A stretch of DNA of 64,000 bases from Aristophania vespae (GTDB taxonomy: Bacteria > Pseudomonadota > Alphaproteobacteria > Acetobacterales > Acetobacteraceae): positions 30,001-94,000 of the forward strand of contig NZ_CP047652.1 of assembly GCF_009906835.1 (NCBI RefSeq). Direction: 5' to 3'. Every line of letters starts with the position of its first letter. The first letter of the stretch is position 1. This document shows, piece by piece, positions 20,132 to 29,167 of the stretch. A program made the position numbers and the translations under genes. A model generated the notes under the pieces. The model was not told where the DNA came from. It was given only the letters and a program-made list of their open reading frames with translations, and did no database searches.

Positions 20132-21090
20132 TTATTCCTGGCCCAAACACCATAATAAAAGACCTTTCTGACTATGAAGGCGGTTTTCAGCTTCATCAAA
20201 GACAACTGAATGAGGGCCTTCAAAGATTTCTTGGCTGACTTCTTCACCAATATGAGCAGGAAGACAATGCATAAAAATAGCATTGGGTGCAGCATGGCTC
20301 ATCAAAGCTTTGTCAACGTGATAAGGTTTAAAAAGCATATGGCGTCGTTCAGCATCTGTATCACTCATACTGACCCATGTGTCAGTGATAACGGCATCAG
20401 CCCCTTTTACAGCCTGAAGAGGATCGCGCATTGTTTCAATCAAAGCACCTTGTTGACGTGCCCATTTGATGGCGCTCTCAGATGGATCAAAGCCTTCAGG
20501 TGTGGCAAGACGGAGTGTGAAATTAAGAAGCGCTGCCGCCTCAATGAGTGATGTGGCAACATTATTGCCATCACCTACCCATGCCAGAGTCCGCCCTGAA
20601 ATAGGGCCTCTATGCTCTTCAAAAGTAAGGACATCAGCCAAAATTTGAATGGGATGAGAAACAGGCGTCAGTCCGTTAATGACGGGCACGGAGCTCCATT
20701 TTGCTAATTCACGCAGATCATCATCATTGCCAGTACGCAGTACGATAATGTCTAAAAAGCGTGATAAAACACGTGCTGTATCAGCAATGGTTTCGCCTCT
20801 GCCTAATTGCATATCAGAAGGGGAAAGTACGCTCACTGCCCCCCAAGCTGCTCCATGCCAACTTCGAAAGAAACACGCGTACGTGTAGAAGGCTGGGCTA
20901 AAATAAGCCCAAGAGTGCGCCCTGCCAATGGCTGTTTGGGATGAAGGGGATAGCGACGATTATGCTGGCATAATTTTACATCGGCAGCGAGATCTAAAAT
21001 AGCGCGTAATTCCGTAGCGCTAAGATCTTTGAGGTCAAGAAAGTGACGTAGTTCTTTATTATTTTGAGGGCGTAGAGTGGAGGCTGTCAC
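20132..21090 (-). CDS. argF: Ornithine carbamoyltransferase (frameshifted)
   Basis: Catalyses carbamoyl phosphate plus ornithine to citrulline in arginine synthesis. The carbamoyl-phosphate motif STRTRVSFEVG lies near residue 65, and the ornithine-side motif FMHCLPAH near the end. The frame breaks at the C6 run (plus strand) 20839-20844. One extra base joins the two frames as EQLGGAVSVLSPSDMQLGRGE. Corrected length is about 319 residues, normal for the family. It overlaps the argD stop (ATGA) so argD and argF are translationally coupled. Because the break is in a homopolymer and both halves are well conserved, an error in the sequence is more likely than gene loss. Confidence 0.93.
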
Positions 21091-22289
21091 GCAGTTTTCT
21101 CCTTATGCTGAGAAAGTGTGTGGGAGAGTGTTTTGCAGGCACGTCTAAGGCGCGTTATAGCTTCTTGGCAGTCCGCTTCCGAAACGATAAGAGGAGGGAC
21201 GAGCCGCAGAACATTATCACCAGCTCCAACGGCTAAGAGACCCTCATCCATTGCAGCAGTGATGACGTCACTTGATGGGATACGGCATTTGAGGCCGCGC
21301 ATGAGGCCGCGTCCACGAATATCTATAAATATTTCAGGATAATCTTTTGCAAGACTTTCAAGCATGGCGCCAAAAGACTCACTGACCTTGCGCACTTGTT
21401 CTAAAAAGCCTGGGCGTAAAATTTCTCCTACAACGACGAGGCCGGCAGCACAGGCTAGGGGATTCCCGCCATAAGTTGTGCCGTGTGTACCTGGTGTCAG
21501 ATATTGGGCCAGTTCAGCGCGTGCCAAAACAGCCCCTAAGGGAAATCCGCCGCCAATTCCTTTTGCTACAGAAATAATATCTGGCTTTATGCCAGAGACT
21601 TCATGCGCAAATAAAAAGCCAGTGCGGCCCATTCCAGTTTGAACTTCGTCAATTGCAAGAAAAATTCCATGTTCATCACAAAGGTCTCGCAACCCTCGCA
21701 AAAACTCCGGATCAGCAGCCTTAATGCCACTTTCACCTTGAATCGGTTCAATTAGAATTCCTGCAGTTTCAGGGGTAATAGCTGTTCTGACAGCATTGAG
21801 ATCATTGAAGTCAACATGGTCAAATCCCTCTACGCGTGGGCCAAAACCCTCCAGATAAGCGGGGTTACCTGTAGCAGAAATCATTGCCAGAGTGCGGCCA
21901 TGAAAGGCGCCATTAAAACAGATAATGCGATTTTTCTCAGGGTGGCCCTTCATGTACTGGGTGCGTCGAATGATTTTGACCAGAGCCTCATTTGCTTCGG
22001 CCCCTGAGTTACAAAAAAGCACTGAATCGGCAAATGAGTTCTGCACTAACAAATCTGCAAGCGCTTCTGCCTGAGGGGTGCGATAGAGATTGGAGACATG
22101 CATAACCTTGGCAGCTTGTTCGGCAATTGCCTTAACAAGCAGAGGGTGATTATGCCCCAGGGAAGAAACAGCAATTCCCGCTGCAAAATCAAGATATCGT
22201 CGCTTGTCTGTGCCGATAAGCCAAGGGCCTTCACCATGAGTGAAAGCGAGGTCAAATCTTTTATAATTAGGCATGATCGACGAGATCAT
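21087..22289 (-). CDS. argD: Acetylornithine/succinyldiaminopimelate aminotransferase
   Basis: 400 residues, class III PLP aminotransferase. Visible motifs are SNLYRTPQAEALA, NSGAEANEALVKI, GRTLAMISATGNPAYLEGF, the cofactor aspartate in AIDEVQTGMGRTG, and the Schiff-base lysine in SVAKGIGGGFP. The start at 22289 has aagga 10 bases upstream; a second ATG lies five codons later. It is first in the minus-strand arg operon. A terminator-like hairpin with a competing hairpin lies about 90 bases before the start, suggesting control of the operon by attenuation or readthrough. Confidence 0.96.
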   Translation of the reverse strand: MISSIMPNYKRFDLAFTHGEGPWLIGTDKRRYLDFAAGIAVSSLGHNHPLLVKAIAEQAAKVMHVSNLYRTPQAEALADLLVQNSFADSVLFCNSGAEANEALVKIIRRTQYMKGHPEKNRIICFNGAFHGRTLAMISATGNPAYLEGFGPRVEGFDHVDFNDLNAVRTAITPETAGILIEPIQGESGIKAADPEFLRGLRDLCDEHGIFLAIDEVQTGMGRTGFLFAHEVSGIKPDIISVAKGIGGGFPLGAVLARAELAQYLTPGTHGTTYGGNPLACAAGLVVVGEILRPGFLEQVRKVSESFGAMLESLAKDYPEIFIDIRGRGLMRGLKCRIPSSDVITAAMDEGLLAVGAGDNVLRLVPPLIVSEADCQEAITRLRRACKTLSHTLSQHKEKTA

Positions 22290-22375
22290 AGACAGACGAT
22301 CCTTAATGATAAATTCGTGTTAGAAGGCCGTGTGAACAATGGATTACCCTAACAGGAATGATTATTTTAAAACAG

Positions 22376-22452
22376 AAAGCCCCGCTTTCTAAAGGTGAAA
22401 GCAGGGTCTCATACCCTTCGGGGGGCAAAACCATACGAAACAGACTATAATA
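22376..22452 (-). promoter_or_regulatory. Candidate attenuator leader or small RNA upstream of argD
   Basis: Read on the minus strand, a -10-like TATTAT (22452-22447) is followed by about 35 bases and then a hairpin. CCCTGCTTTC (22406-22397) pairs with GAAAGCGGGG (22389-22380) over 10 bp with one G-U pair, and ctttctgtttt follows. This looks like an intrinsic terminator placed before argD. An alternative hairpin AGGGT-atgag-ACCCT (22417-22403) uses the same ACCC bases, so the two structures exclude each other. The G-U pair works only in minus-strand RNA, which supports the orientation. It could equally be a short independent RNA. Confidence 0.5.
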
Positions 22453-22599
22453 TCACAAAAATGCTATTGGGAAGCATTTGTAACAATTTATGTTAGAAAT
22501 TGTAATTAAGTGGGTTGTTTAACTTTAAGTGTGAAGCCTCGGGTGAGTATTAAAAGAAATAATCTTGGATTAAAGGTTTGAGGCTATTATTGAGTTTAT

Positions 22600-23205
22600 A
22601 TGAAAGATTATTTGCCCCTTTTGACTGCACAAATTTTGCGTGAAGCAGCCTTGGCGCATGTGGCACGTTTTGCTGCAACACGACAGGGATTGCGCCAGGT
22701 TTTGCAGCGTCGTGTCAAAAGATGGGGCATGAGGGCTCTACGTTCCGGTATTGAACCCGATGAAATTACCGCTCAGGAGCAATCACTCGCGTTAGAAATT
22801 GAGAAAATTCTTGATGCGATGGAAGAACTGAAAGTGATTGATGATGAAAGTTTTGCCCGGTCTCGGACAAGGAATTTAATGCGAACTGGGCGATCTCGGC
22901 GCGCTGTTCAGGCCCATTTACTGACGAAGGGTGTTGATAGTGATCTGGCTGAGGAGACAGTCAAAGAAACCTTGGAAACACTCACAGAGGCAACAGGAGA
23001 AGAAGCAGAGTTTGTTGCAGCTTTGATTTTGGCACGCAAACGGGGATTAGGTGCTTTTCAAAGAGTAGATAGAGAGGGAAAAGATCCTCATAAAATTCTT
23101 GCTATTTTTGCCCGAAATGGCTTTTCCCATGAAATAGCAAAAAGAGCCCTTGCGATTGAGAAAGATGAAGCCGAAGACATTATTTACCGCTTTCGGTCTT
23201 TATAA
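22600..23205 (+). CDS. recX: Regulatory protein RecX family
   Basis: 201 residues, all alpha and highly charged, with the three-helix repeats of RecX: AALAHVARFAATRQGLRQVLQRR, then DDESFARSRTRNLMRTGRSRRAVQAHL, then a final repeat around NGFSHEIAKRAL. RecX binds RecA filaments and modulates recombination and SOS activity. recA is not in this window, which is common in alphaproteobacteria where recX is unlinked. The gene is divergent from argD across a 310-bp gap containing the leader RNA candidate. Confidence 0.85.
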   Translation: MKDYLPLLTAQILREAALAHVARFAATRQGLRQVLQRRVKRWGMRALRSGIEPDEITAQEQSLALEIEKILDAMEELKVIDDESFARSRTRNLMRTGRSRRAVQAHLLTKGVDSDLAEETVKETLETLTEATGEEAEFVAALILARKRGLGAFQRVDREGKDPHKILAIFARNGFSHEIAKRALAIEKDEAEDIIYRFRSL

Positions 23206-23246
23206 GGGGCTGAGTGCATGGAGCGTATAGTATAAGGTAACAGAAC

Positions 23247-23726
23247 ATGAGGCTAAAATTTTGGAGCGGGCTTTTTTTACTGCTATCCTTAGTAGCCTGT
23301 GCAAGCAATCCGGGCCGTTTTGGTCATTATGGCGTTAGAGGGAGCTATCACGGTCCGTTGCAATGTGCGCCTTATGCTCGTTCCCGAACTGGTGTCATGT
23401 TGCGTGGTAGTGCTGCGAGCTGGTGGTGGAAAGCAAGAGGACACTATAGAAGGGTCTATCACCCTCAGCCTGGAGCCATACTTGTTTTTCGTGCAACACG
23501 TCATATGCCTTATGGTCATGTCTCGATTGTTAAGAAGCAGATCTCTCCTCATCGGATTTTAGTGGAACATGCAAATTGGGTTCCGGGGAAAATTGAATAT
23601 AATGCGCCTGTTGAGGATATCTCAGCACAGCATAATTGGAGTCGGGTTCGTGTGTGGTGGACTCCTATAAGACGGATGGGAAAAAGAGCCTATCCAACCT
23701 ATGGCTTTATCCTCCCAGCGCGGTAG
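23247..23726 (+). CDS. CHAP-domain lipoprotein (putative peptidoglycan amidase/peptidase)
   Basis: 159 residues with a signal peptide ending in the lipobox LVAC at about residues 16-19. The mature part is a CHAP domain: catalytic Cys in QCAPYARS, catalytic His in YGHVSIVKK, and an aromatic stretch (WWWKARGHY) between them. CHAP enzymes cut peptidoglycan peptides or amide bonds, and the lipid anchor would place this one at the membrane facing the wall. It is 41 bases after recX and may be cotranscribed. Substrate is inferred from the family only. Confidence 0.82.
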   Translation: MRLKFWSGLFLLLSLVACASNPGRFGHYGVRGSYHGPLQCAPYARSRTGVMLRGSAASWWWKARGHYRRVYHPQPGAILVFRATRHMPYGHVSIVKKQISPHRILVEHANWVPGKIEYNAPVEDISAQHNWSRVRVWWTPIRRMGKRAYPTYGFILPAR

Positions 23727-23812
23727 GGTAAGGCAATAACACTATTGTAAGTTGCTTATCTGGTAAACAATTGCCACATAAGTCATTCTTACATTTTGGG
23801 GAGTGGTCTCTA

Positions 23813-24091
23813 ATGGGCAGTTTTAGTATTTATCACTGGGTAATTCTTGCAATCGTTGTGCTTGTTTTGTTCGGCGGTGGTGGAAAGATTAGCAGTCTTA
23901 TGGGAGATTTTGCCAAAGGCATAAAATCTTTCAAAAAAAGCATGGCTGAAGATGAAACCACTTCAACACCAAATGAACCACAAAGCCATATTGCTCCACC
24001 GCAACAAGCAGCACCTCCAGTAACAAAGCAAACTTCTATGAACGAAGATGCCCGTATGACGGATGATCATCCTTCTCATCCGTCTAAATAA
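23813..24091 (+). CDS. tatA: Sec-independent protein translocase TatA
   Basis: 92 residues from the ATG at 23813; the open frame extends 42 bases further upstream but lacks family similarity. It has the TatA architecture: one N-terminal membrane helix ([16 protein letters not shown]), a short hinge, the amphipathic helix [13 protein letters not shown], then a polar Pro/Gln-rich tail. TatA oligomers form the conduit for folded proteins such as periplasmic dehydrogenases. No tatB or tatC is adjacent. Confidence 0.93.
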   Translation: MGSFSIYHWVILAIVVLVLFGGGGKISSLMGDFAKGIKSFKKSMAEDETTSTPNEPQSHIAPPQQAAPPVTKQTSMNEDARMTDDHPSHPSK

Positions 24092-24128
24092 GAAAAGCTG
24101 CGACTTCTTGAGCCGAATCTGAGTATTT

Positions 24129-25052
24129 ATGAAGTTATTTACTGACTGGCGCCATCTTTCTGGAGCGCCGCAACATGCAGCTATTGCTCTGGGTAATTTT
24201 GACGGTGTTCATCGTGGGCACGTTTATCTTCTGGAGCAACTTCGCAAAGCCTGCCCTGACTGCCCTTTGGGTGTGCTAACATTTGAGCCTCACCCTCGTG
24301 TTTTCTTTCGCCCGCAAGATCCAAATTTTCGGCTTATGGGGGCAGAGGAAAGGTTAAACGCTCTTAGTAATTTGGGTGTGGAATTTGTAGTGCAAATTCC
24401 TTTTGATGAGCCTTTTTCTCAGTTTTCGGCAGAGACATTTGTCAATGAGATTTTGATTGGCGCTCTTGAAGTGAAGCAGGTAGCTTGCGGCGCTGATTTC
24501 GCTTTTGGACACAGGCGCCAGGGTGATGTAGCTTTTTTAGAAAACACCCTTAAAGCTCACGGTGCTGGACTTACGGTTGTCTCCCCCCTATCTGACTCTA
24601 ATGGTCCAATTTCCTCAAGCCGTATTCGTCGTTTATTACAAGAAGGGTATCCCGAGCAGGCTGCCGTCTTATTGGGAAGACACTGGTCAGTACGGGGAAT
24701 TGTTGAAAAAGGAAATCAGCTAGGGCGTCTTTTGGGGTTTCCAACGGCTAATATCGCCTTACGCTCATTATTAGAACCTGCTCGCGGTGTTTATGCTGTA
24801 CGGGTGCGCCACCCTGATGGTCGTGTTATTAAAGGTGTTGCCAATATAGGCCGCCGCCCTACCATTAATGATGGTAATGAAGAAAGCCGCCTGGAAGTGC
24901 ATCTATTTGATTTTGATGAGGATTTGTACGGTAAAATCCTAGAGGTCTCATTTATTGCGCTATTGCGTGAAGAAAAACGTTTTAATGGTTTAGATGCCCT
25001 AAAAGCGCAGATCGCCAAGGATGCGACCCAGGCGCGTGAGATTTTAGGGTAA
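24129..25052 (+). CDS. ribF: Bifunctional riboflavin kinase/FAD synthetase
   Basis: 307 residues with the two RibF domains. The N-terminal FMN adenylyltransferase has the nucleotidyl-transferase signature LGNFDGVHRGH near residue 20 and ISSSRIRRLLQEG near 165. The C-terminal riboflavin kinase has GRLLGFPTANI, GVYAV and ANIGRRPTIN. It converts riboflavin to FMN and FAD in the cytoplasm. ribF-ileS-lspA is a widespread bacterial gene order and is kept here. Confidence 0.97.
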   Translation: MKLFTDWRHLSGAPQHAAIALGNFDGVHRGHVYLLEQLRKACPDCPLGVLTFEPHPRVFFRPQDPNFRLMGAEERLNALSNLGVEFVVQIPFDEPFSQFSAETFVNEILIGALEVKQVACGADFAFGHRRQGDVAFLENTLKAHGAGLTVVSPLSDSNGPISSSRIRRLLQEGYPEQAAVLLGRHWSVRGIVEKGNQLGRLLGFPTANIALRSLLEPARGVYAVRVRHPDGRVIKGVANIGRRPTINDGNEESRLEVHLFDFDEDLYGKILEVSFIALLREEKRFNGLDALKAQIAKDATQAREILG

Positions 25053-25151
25053 ATTTATTTATAAATCTTCTTATCTGTAGGGGTTGACCCTTTAGGTGAG
25101 TTTTCCCCATATGACGGGGCATTTATTGTTCTAGAACTGGCGCGCTTATTC

Positions 25152-28003
25152 ATGTCTCATCCTTCTGATAAAGCCGATTCGACTTTCCGCGAGCAGCAAG
25201 ATCGCTATCGCGATACAGTCTTCCTTCCAAAAACCTCCTTTCCTATGAGGGGGAATTTGCCCAAGCGTGAGCCCGAAATGCTCAGGCGATGGGAGCAGTC
25301 AGCTTTAGATGAAAAGATAAAAAAAGCAGATCAGCAAAAAGACGCTATTTTTACGCTTCATGACGGCCCTCCTTATGCAAATGGCCATATTCATATTGGC
25401 CATGCGCTCAATAAGGTCATGAAAGATGTCATTAATCGTGCACAGCGTATGGCAGGTTTTCAGGTCCGTTATATGCCGGGATGGGACTGTCATGGTCTGC
25501 CAATTGAATGGAAAGTAGAAGAACAATATCGCAAAAAAGGTAAGGACAAGGACGCTGTTCCGGTTCTTCAATTCCGTGCAGAATGTCGTGAATATGCTGC
25601 CAAATGGGTAGAAGCCCAGCGTGAAGACTTTAAGCGTATTGGCATCCAGGCAGAATGGGACCATCGTTATGTAACGATGGATTACAAATCTGAGGCGCAA
25701 ATTGTTGAAGAGATTGGTAAGTTTCTTCTAAATGGTCGCCTATATCGTGGTTTGCGGCCTGTAATGTGGAGCCCTGTTGAAAAAACGGCTCTTGCTGAGG
25801 CGGAGATAGAATATCACGATATCGTCTCCCCAACGATTTACGTTGCTTTTCCGGTTATTGAAGATAAAACTCCCCAAAATGTCCTGAAAGACGCCTCGGC
25901 TGTTATATGGACAACAACGCCTTGGACCATCCCTGCCAACCGTGCTTTGGCCAGCGGAGCGGACATTCTCTATGACGTCATTGAAATCACAGAGGTTACT
26001 GAAGACAGTAAAGTCCCGGTCGGCAGTAAACTTATAATCGCTCAGGAAAGATTAAAAGCTTTTGCCGAAGAGGTCGGTCTTACATCCTGGAAAGTTTTAA
26101 GCACAGTTCTCGGTAAGGAGCTGGAGGGCAGCTTATTTGCCCATCCTTTGCGCGGCCGGGGCTATGACTTTAATGTGCCCATGTTCCTTGGTGAGTTTGT
26201 TACAACTGACGCGGGCACAGGCATTGTGCACATGGCGCCGTCTCATGGACAAGATGACTTCCAACTCTGTACATCTCATGGGCTGGAAGTTCCTGAATTG
26301 GTTCAGGATAATGGTTTATATGCCCGTGGGTGCCGGAATTAGCTGGCATTCATGTCTTTAAGGCGGCTGATCCGGTTTGTGCCTTGTTAGATCAGGCACG
26401 TCTTGAAATGGCACAGAAAAATCGTGCTGCTGGTCTTATGGCCAGAGGCAGTATTGAGCATTCATATCCTCATTCTTGGCGGTCTAAAAAACCCATTATT
26501 TTCCGTGCAACACCACAATGGTTTATTGCAATGGATGAGGGGCATGAAAAAGGCTTGCGCCAAGAAGCCCTTGCAGCTCTTGAGCAGGTGACTTTTGTGC
26601 CAGCCACCGCACGTCGTCGCCTGACAACCATGGTTGCTCAGCGTCCTGACTGGTGCATTTCACGCCAGCGTTCCTGGGGTGTGCCTATTGCGGTTTTTGT
26701 TGAAAAACGCACAGGTGAGGTTCTTCGTGATCCTGAAATCATGCATAGGGTTGTTGAGACTTTCAAAGAACGCGGAGCCGATGCTTGGTATGATACAGAT
26801 CCGGCCTTCTTCTTAGGTGAAGGGCGCGATCCTGAAAATTATGAGCAGGTTTTTGATATTGTCGATGTCTGGTTTGAAAGTGGATGCAGCCACCGTTTTG
26901 TGCTTCATCAGGAAGGGGTCAATTTCCCGGCTGACCTTTATTTAGAGGGTTCTGATCAGCATCGTGGCTGGTTCCAGTCTTCTTTATTAGAAAGTGTTGG
27001 GGCCGAAGGGCTTGCTCCTTATAAGGCAGTTGTCACAAATGGTTTTGTCCTTGATGGGCAAGGCCGTAAAATGTCCAAATCATTAGGCAATACAATTGTC
27101 CCTGAAGATGTCACGAAAACTCTTGGGGCTGATGTACTTCGTTTATGGGTGCTTAATTCTGATACGAACGAAGATTTGCGGATTAGTCAGGAGATATTAA
27201 AGCAGCAAGGTGAGCTTTATCGGCGTCTGCGCAATACGCTGCGTTGGTTATTAGGGGCTCTGGATGGTTTTGAAGAGACTGAAAAGCTCCCTTATAATGA
27301 ACTCCCATCTCTAGAACGTTATATTCTTCATCGTTTGAGTGAAGTTTATGACCGTCTTGCCACGGCCATCAAGACACATCAGTGGAATGGAGTTTATCCT
27401 GTTTTACATGGTTTTTGTAATAATGATCTGTCAGCTTTCTATTTTGATATCCGCAAAGATTCGATCTATTGCGATGATATCAAATCACCAACACGTCGTG
27501 CGGCACGAACGGTTTTAGATATCCTTCATAGAGCCCTTTCTACCTGGCTTGCTCCTGCTCTGGTCTTTACGGCTGAAGAATCCTGGCAGGCCCGCTTTGG
27601 AGAAGAGGAAAGTGTGCATTTGCAAAGCCTCTTTAAGCCAGAGCCAGAATGGCTTAGCTCAACTCTAGCCCAAAAGTGGGATAGTCTTCGTCAAACACGC
27701 AGGCTGATTACAACAGCCCTTGAAGGGGCACGCCGTGATGGTCTTATCGGTTCGTCACTAGAGGCCAAGGTCATACTTCCCTTAACTGCGGAAGAGAAAA
27801 AAGCCTCAGAGGGAATTGATTGGGCTGAGTTAAGCATAGCGTCTCAGCTTGATATTCAAGTTGGTCAAGGTAATGAGGATGTTCAGGTCATGCAGGCTGA
27901 CGGGCAAAAATGTGCCCGCTGTTGGCGTGTCCTGCCTGAAGTAGGGCAAAATATGGAGCATTCTGCCTTATGCTTGCGCTGTGTGAAGGCTGTAGAAGGC
28001 TGA
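25152..28003 (+). CDS. ileS: Isoleucyl-tRNA synthetase (frameshifted)
   Basis: Class I synthetase with the HIGH-type motif (PYANGHIHIGHALNK) near residue 75, the editing domain (TTTPWTIPANRALA), the KMSKS motif (GRKMSKSLGNT) and a C-terminal zinc-binding segment (CARCWR and CLRC). The frame is broken at 26322-26330. One extra C in the C3 run gives YAPWVPELAGIHVFK and joins the two frames into one protein of about 950 residues, normal for IleS. The enzyme is essential and no second copy is visible here, so the break is most likely an error in the sequence. lspA follows after one base. Confidence 0.95.
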
Positions 28004-28004
28004 T

Positions 28005-28529
28005 ATGGCGCAGCATCGGTCTCAGATAGCTGGAAAGGCCTCTCATCGTCTTGCTGAGAGGCTTGCTGGCCTAGTTATTATTTTTCTTGTTTTATTAGCT
28101 GATCAGGTTAGCAAATACTGGATTCTTTACGGGCTGAAACTTCCTGAAAAAGTTAGTGTCCCGGTTACAGCTTGGCTTAATTTTACCATGGTGTGGAATC
28201 ATGCCGTGACCTTTGGCATGTTTGGCGGACATGGGCCGTGGATATTCATTACCATTTCGCTCATAGCCGTTTTGGCTCTTTTTATTGTCCTTTTGCGTAG
28301 TCACCGCTGGTTGGTGTGCATAGCTTGTGGAGGGATCATAGGTGGGGCTATCGGTAATGTGATTGACCGCTTAAATTATGGTGCCGTTGTAGATTTTCTA
28401 CATTTTCATGTAGGAAATTGGTCTTGGTATGTCTTTAACATTGCGGATTCTGCTATTGTATGTGGTGTTGGTTTGTGGATCATTGACTCATTTATTGCAG
28501 ACAGGCGTAAAAATATTTCTGTAAAGTAA
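28005..28529 (+). CDS. lspA: Lipoprotein signal peptidase II
   Basis: 174 residues with four hydrophobic segments. The catalytic aspartates are in GNVIDRLNYGAVVDFL and FNIADSAI, and LLADQVSKYWI and NHAVTFGMF are also characteristic. It removes signal peptides from prolipoproteins in the inner membrane; several such substrates are encoded in this window. Start codon is one base after the ileS stop, indicating one operon. Confidence 0.97.
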   Translation: MAQHRSQIAGKASHRLAERLAGLVIIFLVLLADQVSKYWILYGLKLPEKVSVPVTAWLNFTMVWNHAVTFGMFGGHGPWIFITISLIAVLALFIVLLRSHRWLVCIACGGIIGGAIGNVIDRLNYGAVVDFLHFHVGNWSWYVFNIADSAIVCGVGLWIIDSFIADRRKNISVK

Positions 28530-28615
28530 AATGGCGTTTCCATATTTTAAGATATGGTAGGACGCTTTCCGTTACTTGCCCAAAGGCTTTAAGGACGTTA
28601 GGACTAGATAATATT

Positions 28616-29167
28616 ATGAATGCAGTGCGGGAACTGGTCATGCGGCGTGTAGCTCCTTTCGTTTTGAGATATAGCGTTCAAGTGGGTCTTATTGGCGTTA
28701 TTGGCTTTTCTTTAACAGCGTGTTCTGGAAGCGACGTTTCGCGGGCTTTTGGCCTGAAACGCTCTACACCTGATGAATATACCGTCACAACGCGGACACC
28801 ACTTTCAATGCCACCATCTGAGACGTTTGCCTTACCTGGCTCAGCCAAAGCAAACCGGCCAGAAGAAAGCCCTCGTATGCAGGCTTTGGAAACATTGGCT
28901 CCTGACGTTGCTCTTAATCCTACAGAAGGCAAGGCTAGTGAAGGGCAGAGCGCGCTGGTTGGTGAAATAAAGCAATCTGCCCAGGGACCACAAAATGCTG
29001 AACTCGGCGATGCAGATGCCGGTTTTGTTGATAGCCTTATGTTTTGGCAAGGTGGGCGTGCCGGCTCTGTTGTAGATGGCGAAGCAGAAAATCAGCGTAT
29101 TCAAAAAAATATGGCGCTAGGTCAGAAGCTGGATAATGGTGCTACCCCCACTATGCGAGGAAAATGA
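28616..29167 (+). CDS. DUF3035 lipoprotein (BamF-like)
   Basis: 183 residues with a signal peptide ending in the lipobox LTAC at about residue 36; an internal start at the second Met would shorten the long N-region. The mature protein starts with the DUF3035 pattern TPDEYTVTTRTPLSMPPSE, followed by a proline- and alanine-rich low-complexity stretch. Members have been linked to the alphaproteobacterial outer-membrane beta-barrel assembly machine as BamF; that role is transferred from the family. The gene lies downstream of lspA and overlaps mutL by 4 bases. Confidence 0.82.
   Translation: MNAVRELVMRRVAPFVLRYSVQVGLIGVIGFSLTACSGSDVSRAFGLKRSTPDEYTVTTRTPLSMPPSETFALPGSAKANRPEESPRMQALETLAPDVALNPTEGKASEGQSALVGEIKQSAQGPQNAELGDADAGFVDSLMFWQGGRAGSVVDGEAENQRIQKNMALGQKLDNGATPTMRGK

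Noticed and set aside
20132-20836. Second argF frame as a separate truncated transferase
   Set aside because: It contains only the ornithine-binding half and follows the other half across a C run.
26330-28003. Second ileS frame as a separate gene
   Set aside because: It continues the IleS domain order directly; a one-base correction joins it to the upstream frame.
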